Source of the DNA: Chionis minor
Taxonomy: Eukaryota; Chordata; Aves; Charadriiformes; Chionididae
NCBI GenBank assembly: GCA_013398295.1
Contig: VZSF01007300.1
Coordinates: 496,001 to 560,000, forward strand
Length of the DNA: 64,000 nucleotides
Direction of reading: 5' to 3'
The notes under the pieces are model-generated. The model saw only the letters and a list, made by a program, of their open reading frames with translations, had not been told where the DNA came from and ran no database searches. Positions 14,192 to 25,600 of the stretch are shown in pieces; the first letter of the stretch is position 1; each line of letters starts with the position of its first letter. Position numbers and translations under genes: made by a program.

Positions 14192-14455
14192 AGCTGGGTT
14201 GTTCAGCCTGCAGAGGCAAAGGCTGGGGGGACCTGAATGCTGTCTTCAACTGCCTTCCGGGGGTTGAAGATACGACAGAGACAGACTTCTCGGTATCTCA
14301 CACTGAAGTATGAGAGGCAGTGACTGCATCACAGCAAGGGCAATTCTAAGTGGATGCAAAGCAAAAAAAATTTTCACTGTGAAAGTGGTCTAGCACCGGA
14401 GCATTGCCCTGAGAAGCTGGGAGATCTCTGTCCTTGGAGACTTTCAAAAAGCTTA
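14192..14455 (+). mobile_element. Old, diverged CR1 LINE fragment
   Basis: This is a decayed CR1 in plus orientation. It keeps the signature stretch GGTTGTTCAGCCTG near 14197, followed by AAAGGCTGGGGGGACCTGAA. Later come a block like TTTTCACTGTGAAAGTGGTC (near 14372), a GCATTGCCCTGAGAAGCTGG block (near 14400) and a CTTGGAGACTTTCAAAA block (near 14433). These follow the CR1 order: ORF2 tail, KKxFFTV-like segment, REV-like segment, LE-FK-like segment. Small indels break every reading frame. I see no octamer tail, so the 3' UTR is lost or unrecognisable. The divergence points to an older CR1 subfamily than the two clear copies. Confidence 0.75.
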
Positions 14456-15510
14456 ACTTTTACTCCACTGTGGGACTCATAAGTCACACTACAAACTCAA
14501 ATTGAAGTTGAGACCATTTATAGAGGAAGGCTGTAGACACGTGTTCTGTTTCTGCTGCCACTGACATTTTTGACCCCTATCCTTCCCCGCTATTTTTCAC
14601 CGCACTTCAGGGTGCCATCAGCATAACTGCAAACACAGCCAGTCCTCAACCCAGCTACCCAAGTTACATGTTTGCTTGTTTTAGCATATTTTGTGTTTCA
14701 GTGTACGCTGAAAGGGTAGCACAAAGTTGGACGAGGTACATTTCTAACACCCTGGTTAAGATGACATCATATGCCTGACCTCCAGGACATAAACAGAGGT
14801 TTAGGGACAGCTAGACTCAGGGAGACAGGCATTGCTGTAGTTTATTTTTTGTTGTTCTTTCCAATTAGCAATAAATAAAAACCCCAAAAGGTATAGTTTT
14901 TGATGGACATAGCAGGAGCTCACTTCACTGAAGGCAAGAGCCTTACCTGCTGTCATGCAATTATTTAACTCCTTCCATACCCACCGTGCACCAGTTAGCG
15001 CAGGAGGACCACAGTGTCGATAAGAAAATGCCCCAGTATGCAGGTGCCCACACCTGGAACCTAAGCAGGATTCAGAGATAAGCGTCAGTGTGCAAGCAGA
15101 AGAGTACGCCCATGCAACATGCACTAGCACATTGAGGTCTGCTCAGCCACCACTGGCTGCCTGCAGCAGTGGCCCACCTGCAGCATCATCCTAATCTACG
15201 GCATCCAGGTAAAGGACAGCACCACCCCTTCCATCCACCTCCGTTCTTCAGCGTTTGCAGACAAAAACATCATGGGGATAAAGTCCAGGTCAGGAATGCA
15301 AGTAAGAAGTGGAGGAGGAAAAAAGAAAAAAGTCATCTTCTGCACTGTGTAAATTCATAGTCATAATTATTTTTATTATTATTAGCTTCTTAACTATGTT
15401 AATAAACAATATAAATAAATACAATGATCAAAATACTCTATAAATTCAGCGCATAAACAGCAGTTACTCAAGGTCGCTCAAAAATTCATTTCACTCAGAG
15501 TAACTTCCAA

Positions 15511-15558
15511 CAGAAAAAAATAACAAAAGACCACAAAAACCCCAAACCCAGAACACAC
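15511..15558. repeat. AC-rich tract
   Basis: A-rich and C-rich run including ACCACAAAAACCCCAAACCC. Same class as the other AC tracts. Confidence 0.75.
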
Positions 15559-16668
15559 CGTGTGTGCTGTGAACTCCTGTTCCTGTGGAGTCTTTAATGT
15601 TTTGGAACATGATATACAGCAGAACAGAATTTTATGAGGTTTTTCATACTTTTGTTTTATTTAACATGTGTTCCTGTCCAACTGAATTTTTGTCAAAGCA
15701 AGCCTCAAGTTTTTGGGAGAGAGAGAAAAAAAAGAGGACAATGTGACTGTAGAGCAGGGCACTTGGCATGTGCAGGATATACCGTGGCCAGGACACGTCC
15801 AGTCTGCTGGGCATTCCTGCCTGCTGAGGCTGGGCACTGAAATGGGGACTTCAAATCCAGGGCACAGGAAACCCTTTCGCCAATTCCAGCTGGACTTAAT
15901 CAATCTATGGGCAAAACCGGTACATTCAATGTTCCCGTGAGAGCTTGCTCACTTCAGACCTCACTTGTGATGCCACTGGCTGTGTGAATGCCCTCCATCT
16001 CAATATTTTAATTTTATTTTTTTTCAAATTTGTACAATTGTCCATGTGCTGGAAAATAAGGTAGGACACAAGTAAGGAAAATCTGATGTGTTTTTCTTAA
16101 ACCTCACTGCAACCACACCTTTTTTTCTTGCAGCAAATCATGTTACAGTCAGAGTTGGACATTTTCCATGAAAAAAGATGAAAATTTCCAATCAACTTAA
16201 ATTTTTTTCAACTTTTCCAACCATCTCATCTGAGTGCAAAGTAGCTGTAAGGTATCATATAAATTATGTATGTGATAGTGTGGTATATCCAGTGGTGCTC
16301 ACTCAGAACAAGCATAGATTGCAACACAAAGACAAGGCAAAATAAATAAGAAACTAAAGAAAAAATAATAATAGTGTGACATGGGAGTTTTTTTAGCCCT
16401 CAGAGTTCAATTTAGGCACAGTGGTTATTGATTTAATTTCATGGCACAGGCCCACATTGATGAAAGATAGCACAGAATAATATACACATAACAAGTGAAA
16501 TAATGGAAAAATAGAAAAGTGGTTTTCTTTAACTAGTTTCATTTTGTTACTACATTGCTGCCCACATTGATCCTTTTTACTTATTAACAAATGGTAAACC
16601 AGATTTTTTAAGAGAGAGGAAAAGAAAAATTCATTTTGGAATTCTAATACTGTGAATAGTTAAAAAGT

Positions 16669-16690
16669 TTCTTGTGAAACTTCACAAGAA
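16669..16690. repeat. 10-bp perfect inverted repeat
   Basis: Left arm TTCTTGTGAA (16669-16678), centre AC, right arm TTCACAAGAA (16681-16690). Confidence 0.95.
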
Positions 16691-18874
16691 GATTAGCTTT
16701 CAAACTCGCCCTTTCTCTTAGAAATGTTTGCATTCCATGGAAGAGGTTGATTTTTTATTTTTTTTTTTAAACTGGAAAATATAAAAAGTGTTGGAGATGG
16801 AAAAAGATTAAGCCAAACTTAAAAAGGATTTTTTGAATTTAAGTTATTGAACACCTCATAAAAGCTGTATTTCAGACAGCTCACATTCCTTGTCTATCGA
16901 CGCCCCTGCAGTGAGCTTCCCAGTTGAATGCTATATTCTGTAGCACAGGGCAGTCTGTGGCAGCTCCCTGGGCTGCAGGAATTCCAGTCAGAATCATGTC
17001 ATCCCGAGTGAAAACAAGGTACCACCATACATCAGAACTGTAACTCTAATAGATACTATGGAAAACTTTTTGATTGAAATAACTGATTTTCAGGCTCAAG
17101 TTTTGCTTAATTCTACTTCCCTGTCCCCCCCCAATAAAGGAGCTTGATGGCCAAAAGAAGCATTTTCTCACCGTACCAGGCTTACCGAGCCCGAGTCAGC
17201 TCTGCTCGTTTCTTTTCCTGGTATCACGTCTTTGGTAGTGTGGAGCCCTGCAGCACAGCTGTGGAGACAGGAGCTGTACCTGGCAAAGATGGACAGATTT
17301 ACAAACTTAAAAGCCTACCACAGACCAGTCCCACATTCAGTCTGTCATGGATCATCAGTTTCCCAATGTTTACCCGTCCACTCAGCAGCAACTGCCGCAG
17401 TATCTGTTTCCAGGAGGACGATGAGACACTGATGTAGGTGAAGCATTACAGCAGCAGGATTGCCTTCCTGGCACCTACACTGACAGCTGGCTTTGGCTCA
17501 GATCCTAAAGGTTTATATCAACATCAATTCCTAGGTTTTGAAAGATGTGCTCTTTCAAGCATAGGTGCAAAAAAGAGGTTTTTAAACCTGCCATGCCTCA
17601 CTATAGAAAAGGCCACAAGCTACCAAGTTTAATTTAGGGAATGTTCAATGTTTTGCAATTTTTATTTAAATTGCCCATAAACCCTCCCTTTAGAAGAGGA
17701 TGGACAAATGGTCCATTTTTTTACAAACCACTTCAAACGTGATTTGGAAACTGTCACAACTCTGACACTCAGTGTAAACACTGCCACATTTTTTGGAAGT
17801 TTTTAATCCAAATTCAATAGTACAGCATGAACTTGCCTCCAAATTATGATACAGAGCAGCTCCCCCAGGGTGTAGATAATACGCGTAATCACCACAGTCT
17901 CTGCCTATTCAAGTTAACACTTCTTAACAACGGATGTAATCTTCAGTGAAACCAAGCTTTTACAAATTGCTGTTAATATGAATCATGCTTAACTTGTCTA
18001 ACTATCTCTTCTAAAGAGCTTATGTTTTCCCTAGAGGTATTTAAATTAGGAATTCTTAGCCACTAATTGAATATGAACTTGGATAACTGAGCAGGTCATC
18101 ATCGCTTCTGAAGTGGAGGCTGAAGCACTTAGCTGTCCAGAGACTAACTGAGGTGAATAAGTCTGACTTGCGTTGCATAAAAACTTCAGGACATGGTGAA
18201 GGTTTGAGGGGCACCATTTCAACAGGTCTTGAGGGTAAGGATTATCAGGTGACACGTTCAGACCTCTCCCAACAGCTCAAGTTGGGATGTCACTGCCACA
18301 AAACAAGTTGGGTCATTGCATTCATTTTCATTCCTCAGGCATGCGACAAATTAGGAAGGACTTCAGTTCAAGAGCTTGTCTAAGTTTTTTTTGGTTTAAA
18401 ATGCACTAAGTACATGCTACATTCAAACATCACAGTAAAGCAATATGACAAAAGAAAGAGATTTCTAAATTTCCTGTTGCACAAGTTTTCGGAGCAGAGC
18501 AGGCTCATTGCTTTTAGGCCACCGGATCATTGTTGCATGCCAGTGCAGGTATTGAATTTGCTCTAATATTTCAGAAGTCCTCCAAAGCAGCAGACCTTTA
18601 CATCTTCTAAGGATTTTGGAGACAGTTCAAAATTGCACTTTAGTATTTTTTATACAATGATAACAGTTAAAAAAGTCATTTTGCACTGTTAATTGCATTC
18701 TATTTTGGTGCAGTAAATTTAGAAATATACATATTTAACCAGATATAACGCTGCCAGAAAACTAATAATTCAGCAGATGAGTGTACATTGAAACAAAAGC
18801 TGTGATTATCCAGTTAAGTATGATTATTGCTGTAATGGCTGTGTTGGTGGGTGGGGAGATGGGGCAGCAAGCAA

Positions 18875-18884
18875 GTGACGTCAC
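18875..18884. promoter_or_regulatory. Full CRE palindrome (CREB/ATF-type site)
   Basis: GTGACGTCAC contains the complete TGACGTCA cAMP-response element recognised by CREB/ATF factors. It keeps its central CpG in CpG-poor surroundings. No TATA box or open frame was recognised close by, so function is unproven. Confidence 0.5.
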
Positions 18885-19860
18885 ACAAAACATCACTGAT
18901 CCCATAAATGCTGAAAAAGGAAAGATAACAAACATGATATTAACTTAAAACTAACAGTGCTCTATTATTTATGCTGAATGATAATTTTGCTGCAAAAGAA
19001 ATACTCTTCTTTGAACTCAGGGAAAACTATGAATGCATATTGGGGTATACTGAGGCTATGCTTCCAGCTGGAGGTGGACTTTCAGCACAGTATACTTCCA
19101 TTTCCACCCAATTCAAACTAAAACCAACCCTGTTCCCCCCATCACCACCAGTTTTCCTCAATACAGAAACTTGATTTTTACATTTTAGTTTTATCTTCCT
19201 TTAACACAATATGTGAGACACACCTGCATGGTAGTTGTGGAGTTTCTGTATATCTTTTTGGTTTTCCACTTGCAGGGCAAGATGCTATAATCAAGAATTG
19301 TAGATAGAGTATTTCCTCTTGTATTTAAGATAAGATGTGGAAGATCACACACAAGCTGCAAGGAACCAGTCAGGCTTTCTGTCTGGCAGACAAGAGGCAA
19401 GACAAAAAAGACATTTGGCTTTTATGAACTTTTATACCAAAACCCCAGCCTGTTGTTAGAAAGGCTGACCCCCCTCTCTGTGTTGCAGAACTTGATGTGA
19501 AACATACAAACTCATGAATAAGTATGTGCATAACATACATACCCGTCCCCAGCGCAAGATAGTCATGAAGGACAGTAAATGTGCAACAGCTTTGCAAAAG
19601 TGTAGGAAAAGGAGGAGGGGGGAAAAAACCCTAATTTCCCCAAGATTCCTCACATAAATCACTGCCTTCTTTGTCTCCCCAGTGGCTAGTCAAAAGCTAG
19701 ACTACATTTTCTTTTTCCCCTGATGCACACAGAGATTCCTATGATGCAACTTCTTCTCCTTACCATCACAGAAAAGGGTTTTTTTCATAAAGGTATCACT
19801 CAACTAGAAGACGATGAGACACTGTGGCAACTTTTAATCCAAATACCCGTGTAACCAAAA

Positions 19861-19875
19861 TTTTTTTTTTTTTTT
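19861..19875. repeat. Poly-T run (T15)
   Basis: Fifteen consecutive T. Similar runs occur at 32579-32592 (T14), 45236-45250 (T15), 49341-49356 (T16) and 50568-50581 (T14), and A16 at 57685-57700. None is followed by a recognisable processed-gene copy. Confidence 0.95.
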
Positions 19876-22312
19876 GTTACTGATTTCCTCCTCATTGGCA
19901 GCTAAAAATCACAAAATCCGCAGAAAGTGGAGCAATGGGGTGGGAGAAGGGAAATTGGTGACATTTTCTGTATGAAGAAAATCCACCTTCAAGGCATCTG
20001 TAATTAAAACAACAGAACATAATCCTCCCACATTTGGTAACCTTACAAACACACAGAACTGCATGAGGTAGCAATTTTCAGTGAGCAAAAAAATTGCTGA
20101 CTCTGCATAACTCAGTCATACACCTTGAATGCTCTTTCCAGCTACTCTATCTATTAACAAACTGTTTACTACAGGCATGACTTAATTCTACATAATACTA
20201 AGATTCCCCAACACATTCCATTTTAAACATGTTTTCAGCTGCTAATGGCTTTGCCAAACTTTCGTGTTCTATGCCACTGTCTGCCTCAAGTTAATTAGCT
20301 CTGTAGAACATAGAATATAACGCACCACGCACCAACAGAGCTTTGCCCAGATTAGAAGAAATTGTAAATGATGAATTGAAAAATTCCAGTTATCCATGTT
20401 ATATTCGAGGATCTGAAATATGGCAGGTAGTAGTTTTTGTGTTAAAGATGTACTCATTGCTATTGTTGCAAAAATCTGTACCACATCAACTGTCTTTAAA
20501 GTTTTTAGACATTTTCCCTTACCTTCACTATCATCAACATGCTTATTCTTAGGAAAAGCTACTTACAGTTTACCACCTCAAGACCCAGAAACGGGCTACC
20601 GCAACTTAGCCTGCACGCACTAATTTGGCAGGGAGATTTCATCTTGTGGTTTTCTGCTTAGATTTTTGCTAGACTGGGCAGTGGGGAGGAGGACAACAGG
20701 GAGATCCCGGTATCAGCAGTAACAAAATAGATGGGCAGGGGCTGATACTGGGGACACAGGGAACAATTTGGGAAACGGAGCCTTAGGACTGACAACTGGG
20801 AAGAGAGAGAAACCAGGAGAGTGGAGGAGGGGTGTGACAAGTTGTTATGTGGCCATCAAGAGACAGACTGGGAAAGAAATGGAAAACAGGAATGAGCAGG
20901 ATAGTTGGAAGCAAATGAGTAGCAGACAAATGGAAGCGAGGAAAGAGAAGGATACCAGGAGAGAGGGCTCTGCTTGGTAGGATTGAGAATGAAGACACGG
21001 GCACACTTGCAGTAAATTTCACGTGGGTCTCCCACAGCACAGAGATGCTCTAATGAGCTGTGTGCAAGCCATGAACTGACAGAGACAAAACTAGAGAAAA
21101 AAAATATGACTGAAGCATTGCAATTATACTACAGCTATTAGTTACACAGATAAGGTGGCACAGGCAGGAGTCTATGTGCAATGCACACAGCTTCTTGGTA
21201 GTAGCAGTTTCCTGGCCCTGGCATCTGAGCTAGGGGGGGCGGAAGCTTGGTTTTGCCACCCAGTTCTTCCCACATCTGGCCAGACACTTACGTTAGATGG
21301 ATTCCTGTTGAAAGTACTTGCATTTTAGAGGCTTCTGTGTTGCTCAAATGCTGGAGGTGGATTATAAAGAGGGAAGGACTGGTTAGAATGTTTTGAGGTG
21401 TGGGAAGAAGGAAGTTGCTAAGAGAAGAGACTAATCTGAGTTCCTAAATGTCTCATTACTTGCTCATGCATATTCCTAGTCCAAGGTTGAGAAAGAAATC
21501 ACTGCATACCCAGCCCTGACAGGAACTTAAAACCTGGATTCTACATTATTGCTTTCCTTCTCAGTGAGGAGGCAGGAGAACATACAGGATTTTTAAGTTG
21601 GGGCTCTGTTACTTCAGCTGTGACTTGAGCTATGCATGCACATATTGGGAAAGATGGTCCTGGATGTGCTCACATTTTCAGTTACAGATGCACAGGAATA
21701 AGCAGATTCTCCTTATGTCCTTTATCCTCTCTGGACAAAAAAAGCACAGCTAAAAAACTGTGAGAGCCTTGAGTGCAATCATTTAGTACTTAGCATATCT
21801 GAAAGAATATGGTAAATAGGGAAAGAGAAAAGACATAACTTGCTCCAAAGAAAAAACATTCTTCATTTCCTTCCCACCTCCCCCTCAGCCATACACTTCA
21901 TAGAGCAAGTGAGTAAAAACTCATGATCCAGAGGGTAATGGCTGGCTAAGAGAGGCTCCTAGGTCCACTGCAGCAGTGCTATGATTCAAACCACAGCTCT
22001 TAGCGCTGACGACCGAAACCTCATCTTTGTGATCTGTGTCCTGACTGTGGAGTTCTCTGCTCTAATTATTCCACATGTGTCTCTCCACAGCCTGGAACAG
22101 GCTTTCTAAAGGCTGAGACCACTGGAACAGGGAAGATTTGTGGAGACAGTCAACACTGGTTGCATTCTGCAGAACCTCGAATAAGAACCAAAGGACTCTT
22201 CCGAATCTTAGGAGGGAAGTTTCCCTCTGCTTTGAGGATTACTCACTTCCTGGTGCACTGAAGTTGAGGATTAAGTAACTTTTCCCAAATATAGACTATA
22301 TCACACCCAATT

Positions 22313-22331
22313 GCACACACATACACACACA
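22313..22331. repeat. (CA)n-like microsatellite
   Basis: CACACACATACACACACA, broken by one T. Confidence 0.85.
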
Positions 22332-24471
22332 TTGCTCCTTTCTTAAGTGAAGCATCTGAAGAGGAAAATGAGATTACAAATTTAGGAGTATAATGAGATC
22401 AAGTTAAATTCACACCATTTCTCTGCCTCGGCACAATCTATGTCATTAGAAAGGATTAATTTTTTGTTGCAATTCCTAATCTCATTATACCTATTGTCAC
22501 AAGAATGATTTATCAGAATTTCTATACTTAATGCTATACGTTTTGTGAAATACTATATTATGCTTTAACACAGTACCTTCACTTGACTTTTCCAGTGTTC
22601 TATATTTTCATTAGCTGTTATCCACTCACTCATGCCATACCACTCAGCACAGCTATAAATAGAAAGACCAGCCAACCAAATCACACAATATTGAAAAGGT
22701 CAAAGTAGTATACTACATTACTGTAATTTAGAGAATAATGTTCACAAAGTATTAAAAATTTGATGCCTTATTTATGTGACAATGAAAGTAATGAAAATAG
22801 AAGGCATTGCAAAATGATCACATTATTACCAGAAATCATTGGGAGATTGAGGGATTGCAAACCCCTCAACATTATTGTCTTTATAGCCTAATATAAATTC
22901 ATGTTACTCTTTTGTGCCTCTTATGCTAAGTTTCTGTGTCTCTCACCAGAAAGACAATGGACCGTTCACTACTTCTTTTGATATTTTTTAAATACAAATA
23001 TTTAAGAAGCTCTTATGCACTCATAAGCATCTTTTGACTCACGGCCCTCTTTTAGCTAACCTGTAAGGAAATTCAGACAGAGGAAAGAAAAAAAAAAGTG
23101 AAAAATTAAGCTAAGGATTATTATTACTGAATCTTTTCCCCCACTGACAAAATAAGACAATTATGGCCTTGCTCTCAAAGTCTATGAAAAGGACCTGTTT
23201 AGGCTCAGTTGCTGTGCCACCATACCTTGTCATGCGAAAGGACTTTTAGAGTAGCTGTGAGCACAGGCTGTTCTGCAATGCATCCACCATCCTGTACAGA
23301 CATCCACATCTGCATGGCAAAATGTACGTGTCCTGACAACTGCATGGTCACCCACCTCCTTCCCCACACCCCAGGATTCCCAAGAGATCAGGTACATACT
23401 GCAGAACCACCTGCAAATCAGCAGTTACCTCCCCAGGCCTGGGTTCAGTCGGTTGCCAGGTGCCCGGTTTGCTCCCAGCATCATTGATCCTGGTACCCAA
23501 TGCTGTTTGATGCTGAAAAGTCTCTGGCTAATCTGAAAGTCAGATGCCAAGGCATCACCAGACATGAAATTTTACCCAAAGAACGTGAAGTACAACTGTG
23601 CTTTTCAAGACTAGGAGAGCTGTCCCAGAGAAAGCAGTCATGGCCCATATCAGGTTAATACTCATGACTCTACAGGTTCACAGCGCGAATGCGGATGTTT
23701 ATAAGACCATCTGCATGGGGAGGGGGAAGAAACAAAATAAAAGGCCAAGGAGAGGGGGTATCAACTAGGCTTTTTGAGATAGCTGCAGGAGAACTGGGCT
23801 TAATACACAGCCCACAGTGCACTCTGCAATATGCTTGAGACGCTGAACAAGTCCAGGCATCCACAATCCAACAGGCTAGGGAAGATGTACTGGAAGCTGC
23901 TCTGCTTTCTCCCAGTATAGACAGTGGACAAATCTGGGGCAATCTATATCTAGTTAACATGTTTGATTAGATCCTGGTATTACACAGTTCTGTAGGTTTG
24001 GGGAGTCAATAATAATGACATTTCAAGGGACTTAATTCATGGAACTGTAATTAACCTGATGGTTAACTGAGAAGTAAGCTCAGCTAATACTAAAACAACA
24101 GTAATCAGTGACCTAATTTCTATCTTATGAGCCTCATTGTCTTCCATGAGAGAATACGCATTTCCCAGTGAGTAAGGGGGATATGCAATGATAACTCTTT
24201 TTGACGCGTATTTATGATTTCCAGTTCGGAATGCCACTGTGGCCATAACGCACTGCAAGATTTTCCAATGCCAGGCTGGAGCTGATCTGGCATCTCTCTC
24301 TCCCGATGAGTCCCTGTTAAGAGAACAGAGCGGCTGGACTACAGCAAAGCTGCAGTGTCTGCAGGCAGCAGAGTTGAACAGCCACATTCAACCAGCTGAT
24401 GCTAGTTAGGTGCTTATATGGCAAAAAGAGCCTGCACCTTTGGTTCTTCGTACATGAGATTTGACATTTGC

Positions 24472-24622
24472 TTTTGGGTTTGCTTGTTTTTTGTGGTTTT
24501 GTTTGGTTTTTTCCCCCCAGAGGAATGGGGTGAGGGGTGGCTTTGGGAGATTTAGGGGTTTTTTTGGTGGGTTGTTTTTTGGTTTGGTGCTATTTTTGTT
24601 TGGTGGTTTTTTGGGTTTTTTT
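24472..24622. repeat. GT-rich low-complexity tract
   Basis: The plus strand is dominated by T and G (GTTTGGTTTTTT, GGTTTGGTG and similar), interrupted near 24514 by a C-run and a short mixed segment. It ends about 50 bases before the CR1 tail at 24672. The 119-codon open frame across it (24537-24896) is low complexity and then runs antisense through the CR1, so I do not call it coding. Confidence 0.9.
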
Positions 24623-24671
24623 AGCTAAGCATCTGATGAGACCCTGTTTAAGCCCTTGTCTACATAAAAAC

Positions 24672-25055
24672 AATCATAGAATCATAGAATGGTTAGAGTT
24701 GGAAGGGACCTTAAAGATCATCAAGTTCCAACCCCCCTGCCATGGGCAGGGACACCTCTCACTAGAGCAGGTTGCTCAAAGCCCCATCCAGCCTGGCCTT
24801 AAACACTTCCAGGGATGGGGCATCCACAACTTCTCTGGGCAGCCTGTTCCAGTGCCTCACCACCCTCACAGTAAAGAACTTCTTCCTAATATCTAATCTA
24901 AATCTCCCCTCTTCCAATTTAAAACCATTACCCCTTGTCCTGTCACTAGACTTCCTGACAAAGAGTCCCTCTCCAGCTCTCCTGTAGGCTCCCTTCAGAT
25001 ACTGAAAGGCTGAAAACAATGTCCTAGTAGAAGCGATGAAGCCTTCTCCCCTGAC
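24672..25055 (-). mobile_element. CR1 LINE, 5'-truncated 3' end (minus strand)
   Basis: CR1 is the dominant non-LTR retrotransposon of birds, and most copies are short 5'-truncated 3' ends like this one. Read on the minus strand, the copy starts diffusely near 25055, runs through the last part of ORF2, reaches the ORF2 stop at about 24762, and ends in a 3' UTR of roughly 90 bases. The UTR contains the usual CR1 stretch about a gift of named residues in the protein: a conserved block around 24690-24740 and two tandem octamers (AATCATAG on the plus strand, 24672-24687) as the tail. Up to about 25020 the sequence stays close to the CR1 pattern I remember. From 25020 to 25055 it is only loosely similar, so the 5' edge is approximate. 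The subfamily cannot be assigned by eye. No target-site duplication was seen, as expected for CR1. Confidence 0.95.
24762..25019 (-). pseudogene. CR1 ORF2 C-terminal remnant (85 codons)
   Basis: This is the last 85 codons of a CR1 ORF2 polyprotein, which in complete elements carries an endonuclease and a reverse transcriptase. Only the tail beyond the reverse transcriptase remains, so no catalytic residue is present and the copy cannot move itself. Recognisable blocks are AFQYLKGAYR near residue 4, RLDIRKKFF near residue 40, VVRHWNRLPREVVDAPS around residues 53-69 and EVFKARL near residue 71. The frame is still open to the natural ORF2 stop, which suggests a fairly young copy. The apparent start codon is an internal methionine of the fragment and is not a real initiation site. 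About three quarters of its residues match the second CR1 copy at 53.3 kb. Confidence 0.93.
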
Positions 25056-25253
25056 AGTTACACCAGTTACACCTCAAATATGGATACTATTATTCCAACA
25101 GCAAGGTTGTACACGTCACTAACCTGTTTACTGAGGAAGTAAATTGTATTCTACCTGTGTTACGCAATTTTCAATCTAGCTAGAAAACTAACCCTTAAAA
25201 CCGACTAAATGTCTATAGGTAAGATAAGCAAGTAATATGCCAGGAGGGAGACT

Positions 25254-25301
25254 AAAAAAAACCCAACAAACCACAAACCCCAAAAAATCCCAACAAAACA
25301 G
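25254..25301. repeat. AC-rich low-complexity tract
   Basis: A run of A and C (AAACCCAACAAACCACAAAC and similar) lying on the far side of the CR1 from the GT-rich tract at 24472-24622, in inverted orientation to it. Confidence 0.88.
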
Positions 25302-25329
25302 GCTGCTTCTTTGTCAGCAAAGGTTACCC

Positions 25330-25600
25330 AGGAGAGAGCGAGCAAGGGAGAAGTGAGGTAGCGCATCTCCCGGCTGATCTGTGCCTCCCGCAGACTCCCA
25401 CCCTGAGCTGGTGCCTTGGCACCGTGCTGGCAAGGCTCTGGGCCCTCTGGCAGAGCAGGTGTCCGTGGGCGGCGTGCTCCACCGTCCTCCCACTCCCAAC
25501 AGATTTGCCGGTTCTGGGGGCGTAGAAAGCGAGCTCCACCTGAACAAACTGAACCCCTTCACTTTTGGGATGATGGCTGGAGGGACGGGGAGGACGCCTT
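25330..25600. promoter_or_regulatory. Locally CpG-rich, GC-rich patch
   Basis: I counted 14 CpG dinucleotides between 25338 and 25597, far denser than the AT-rich surroundings, together with GGGCGG-type sequence (25467-25475). Overlapping open frames of 71-83 codons exist on both strands, which is expected in stop-poor GC-rich DNA. None of the translations is recognisable. It could be a small CpG island, an exon of an unknown transcript, or a GC-rich piece of an unrecognised repeat. Confidence 0.45.

Larger units (their letters stand above)
14456..24471. other. Non-coding DNA, mostly unique
   Basis: Holds AT-rich segments (15360-15430, 16000-16030, 16740-16770), the inverted repeat at 16669, the CRE at 18875, poly-T at 19861, a purine-skewed patch (about 20650-21000), and an interrupted CA microsatellite at 22313. 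The largest open frames (15-24 kb, up to 116 codons at 24037-24387 minus) have no recognised homology. Confidence 0.75.

Noticed and set aside
24537..24896. 119-codon plus-strand open frame
   Set aside because: It is made of the GT tract and then the antisense strand of the CR1.
24772..24987. 71-codon plus-strand open frame inside the CR1
   Set aside because: It is antisense to the genuine CR1 ORF2 tail.
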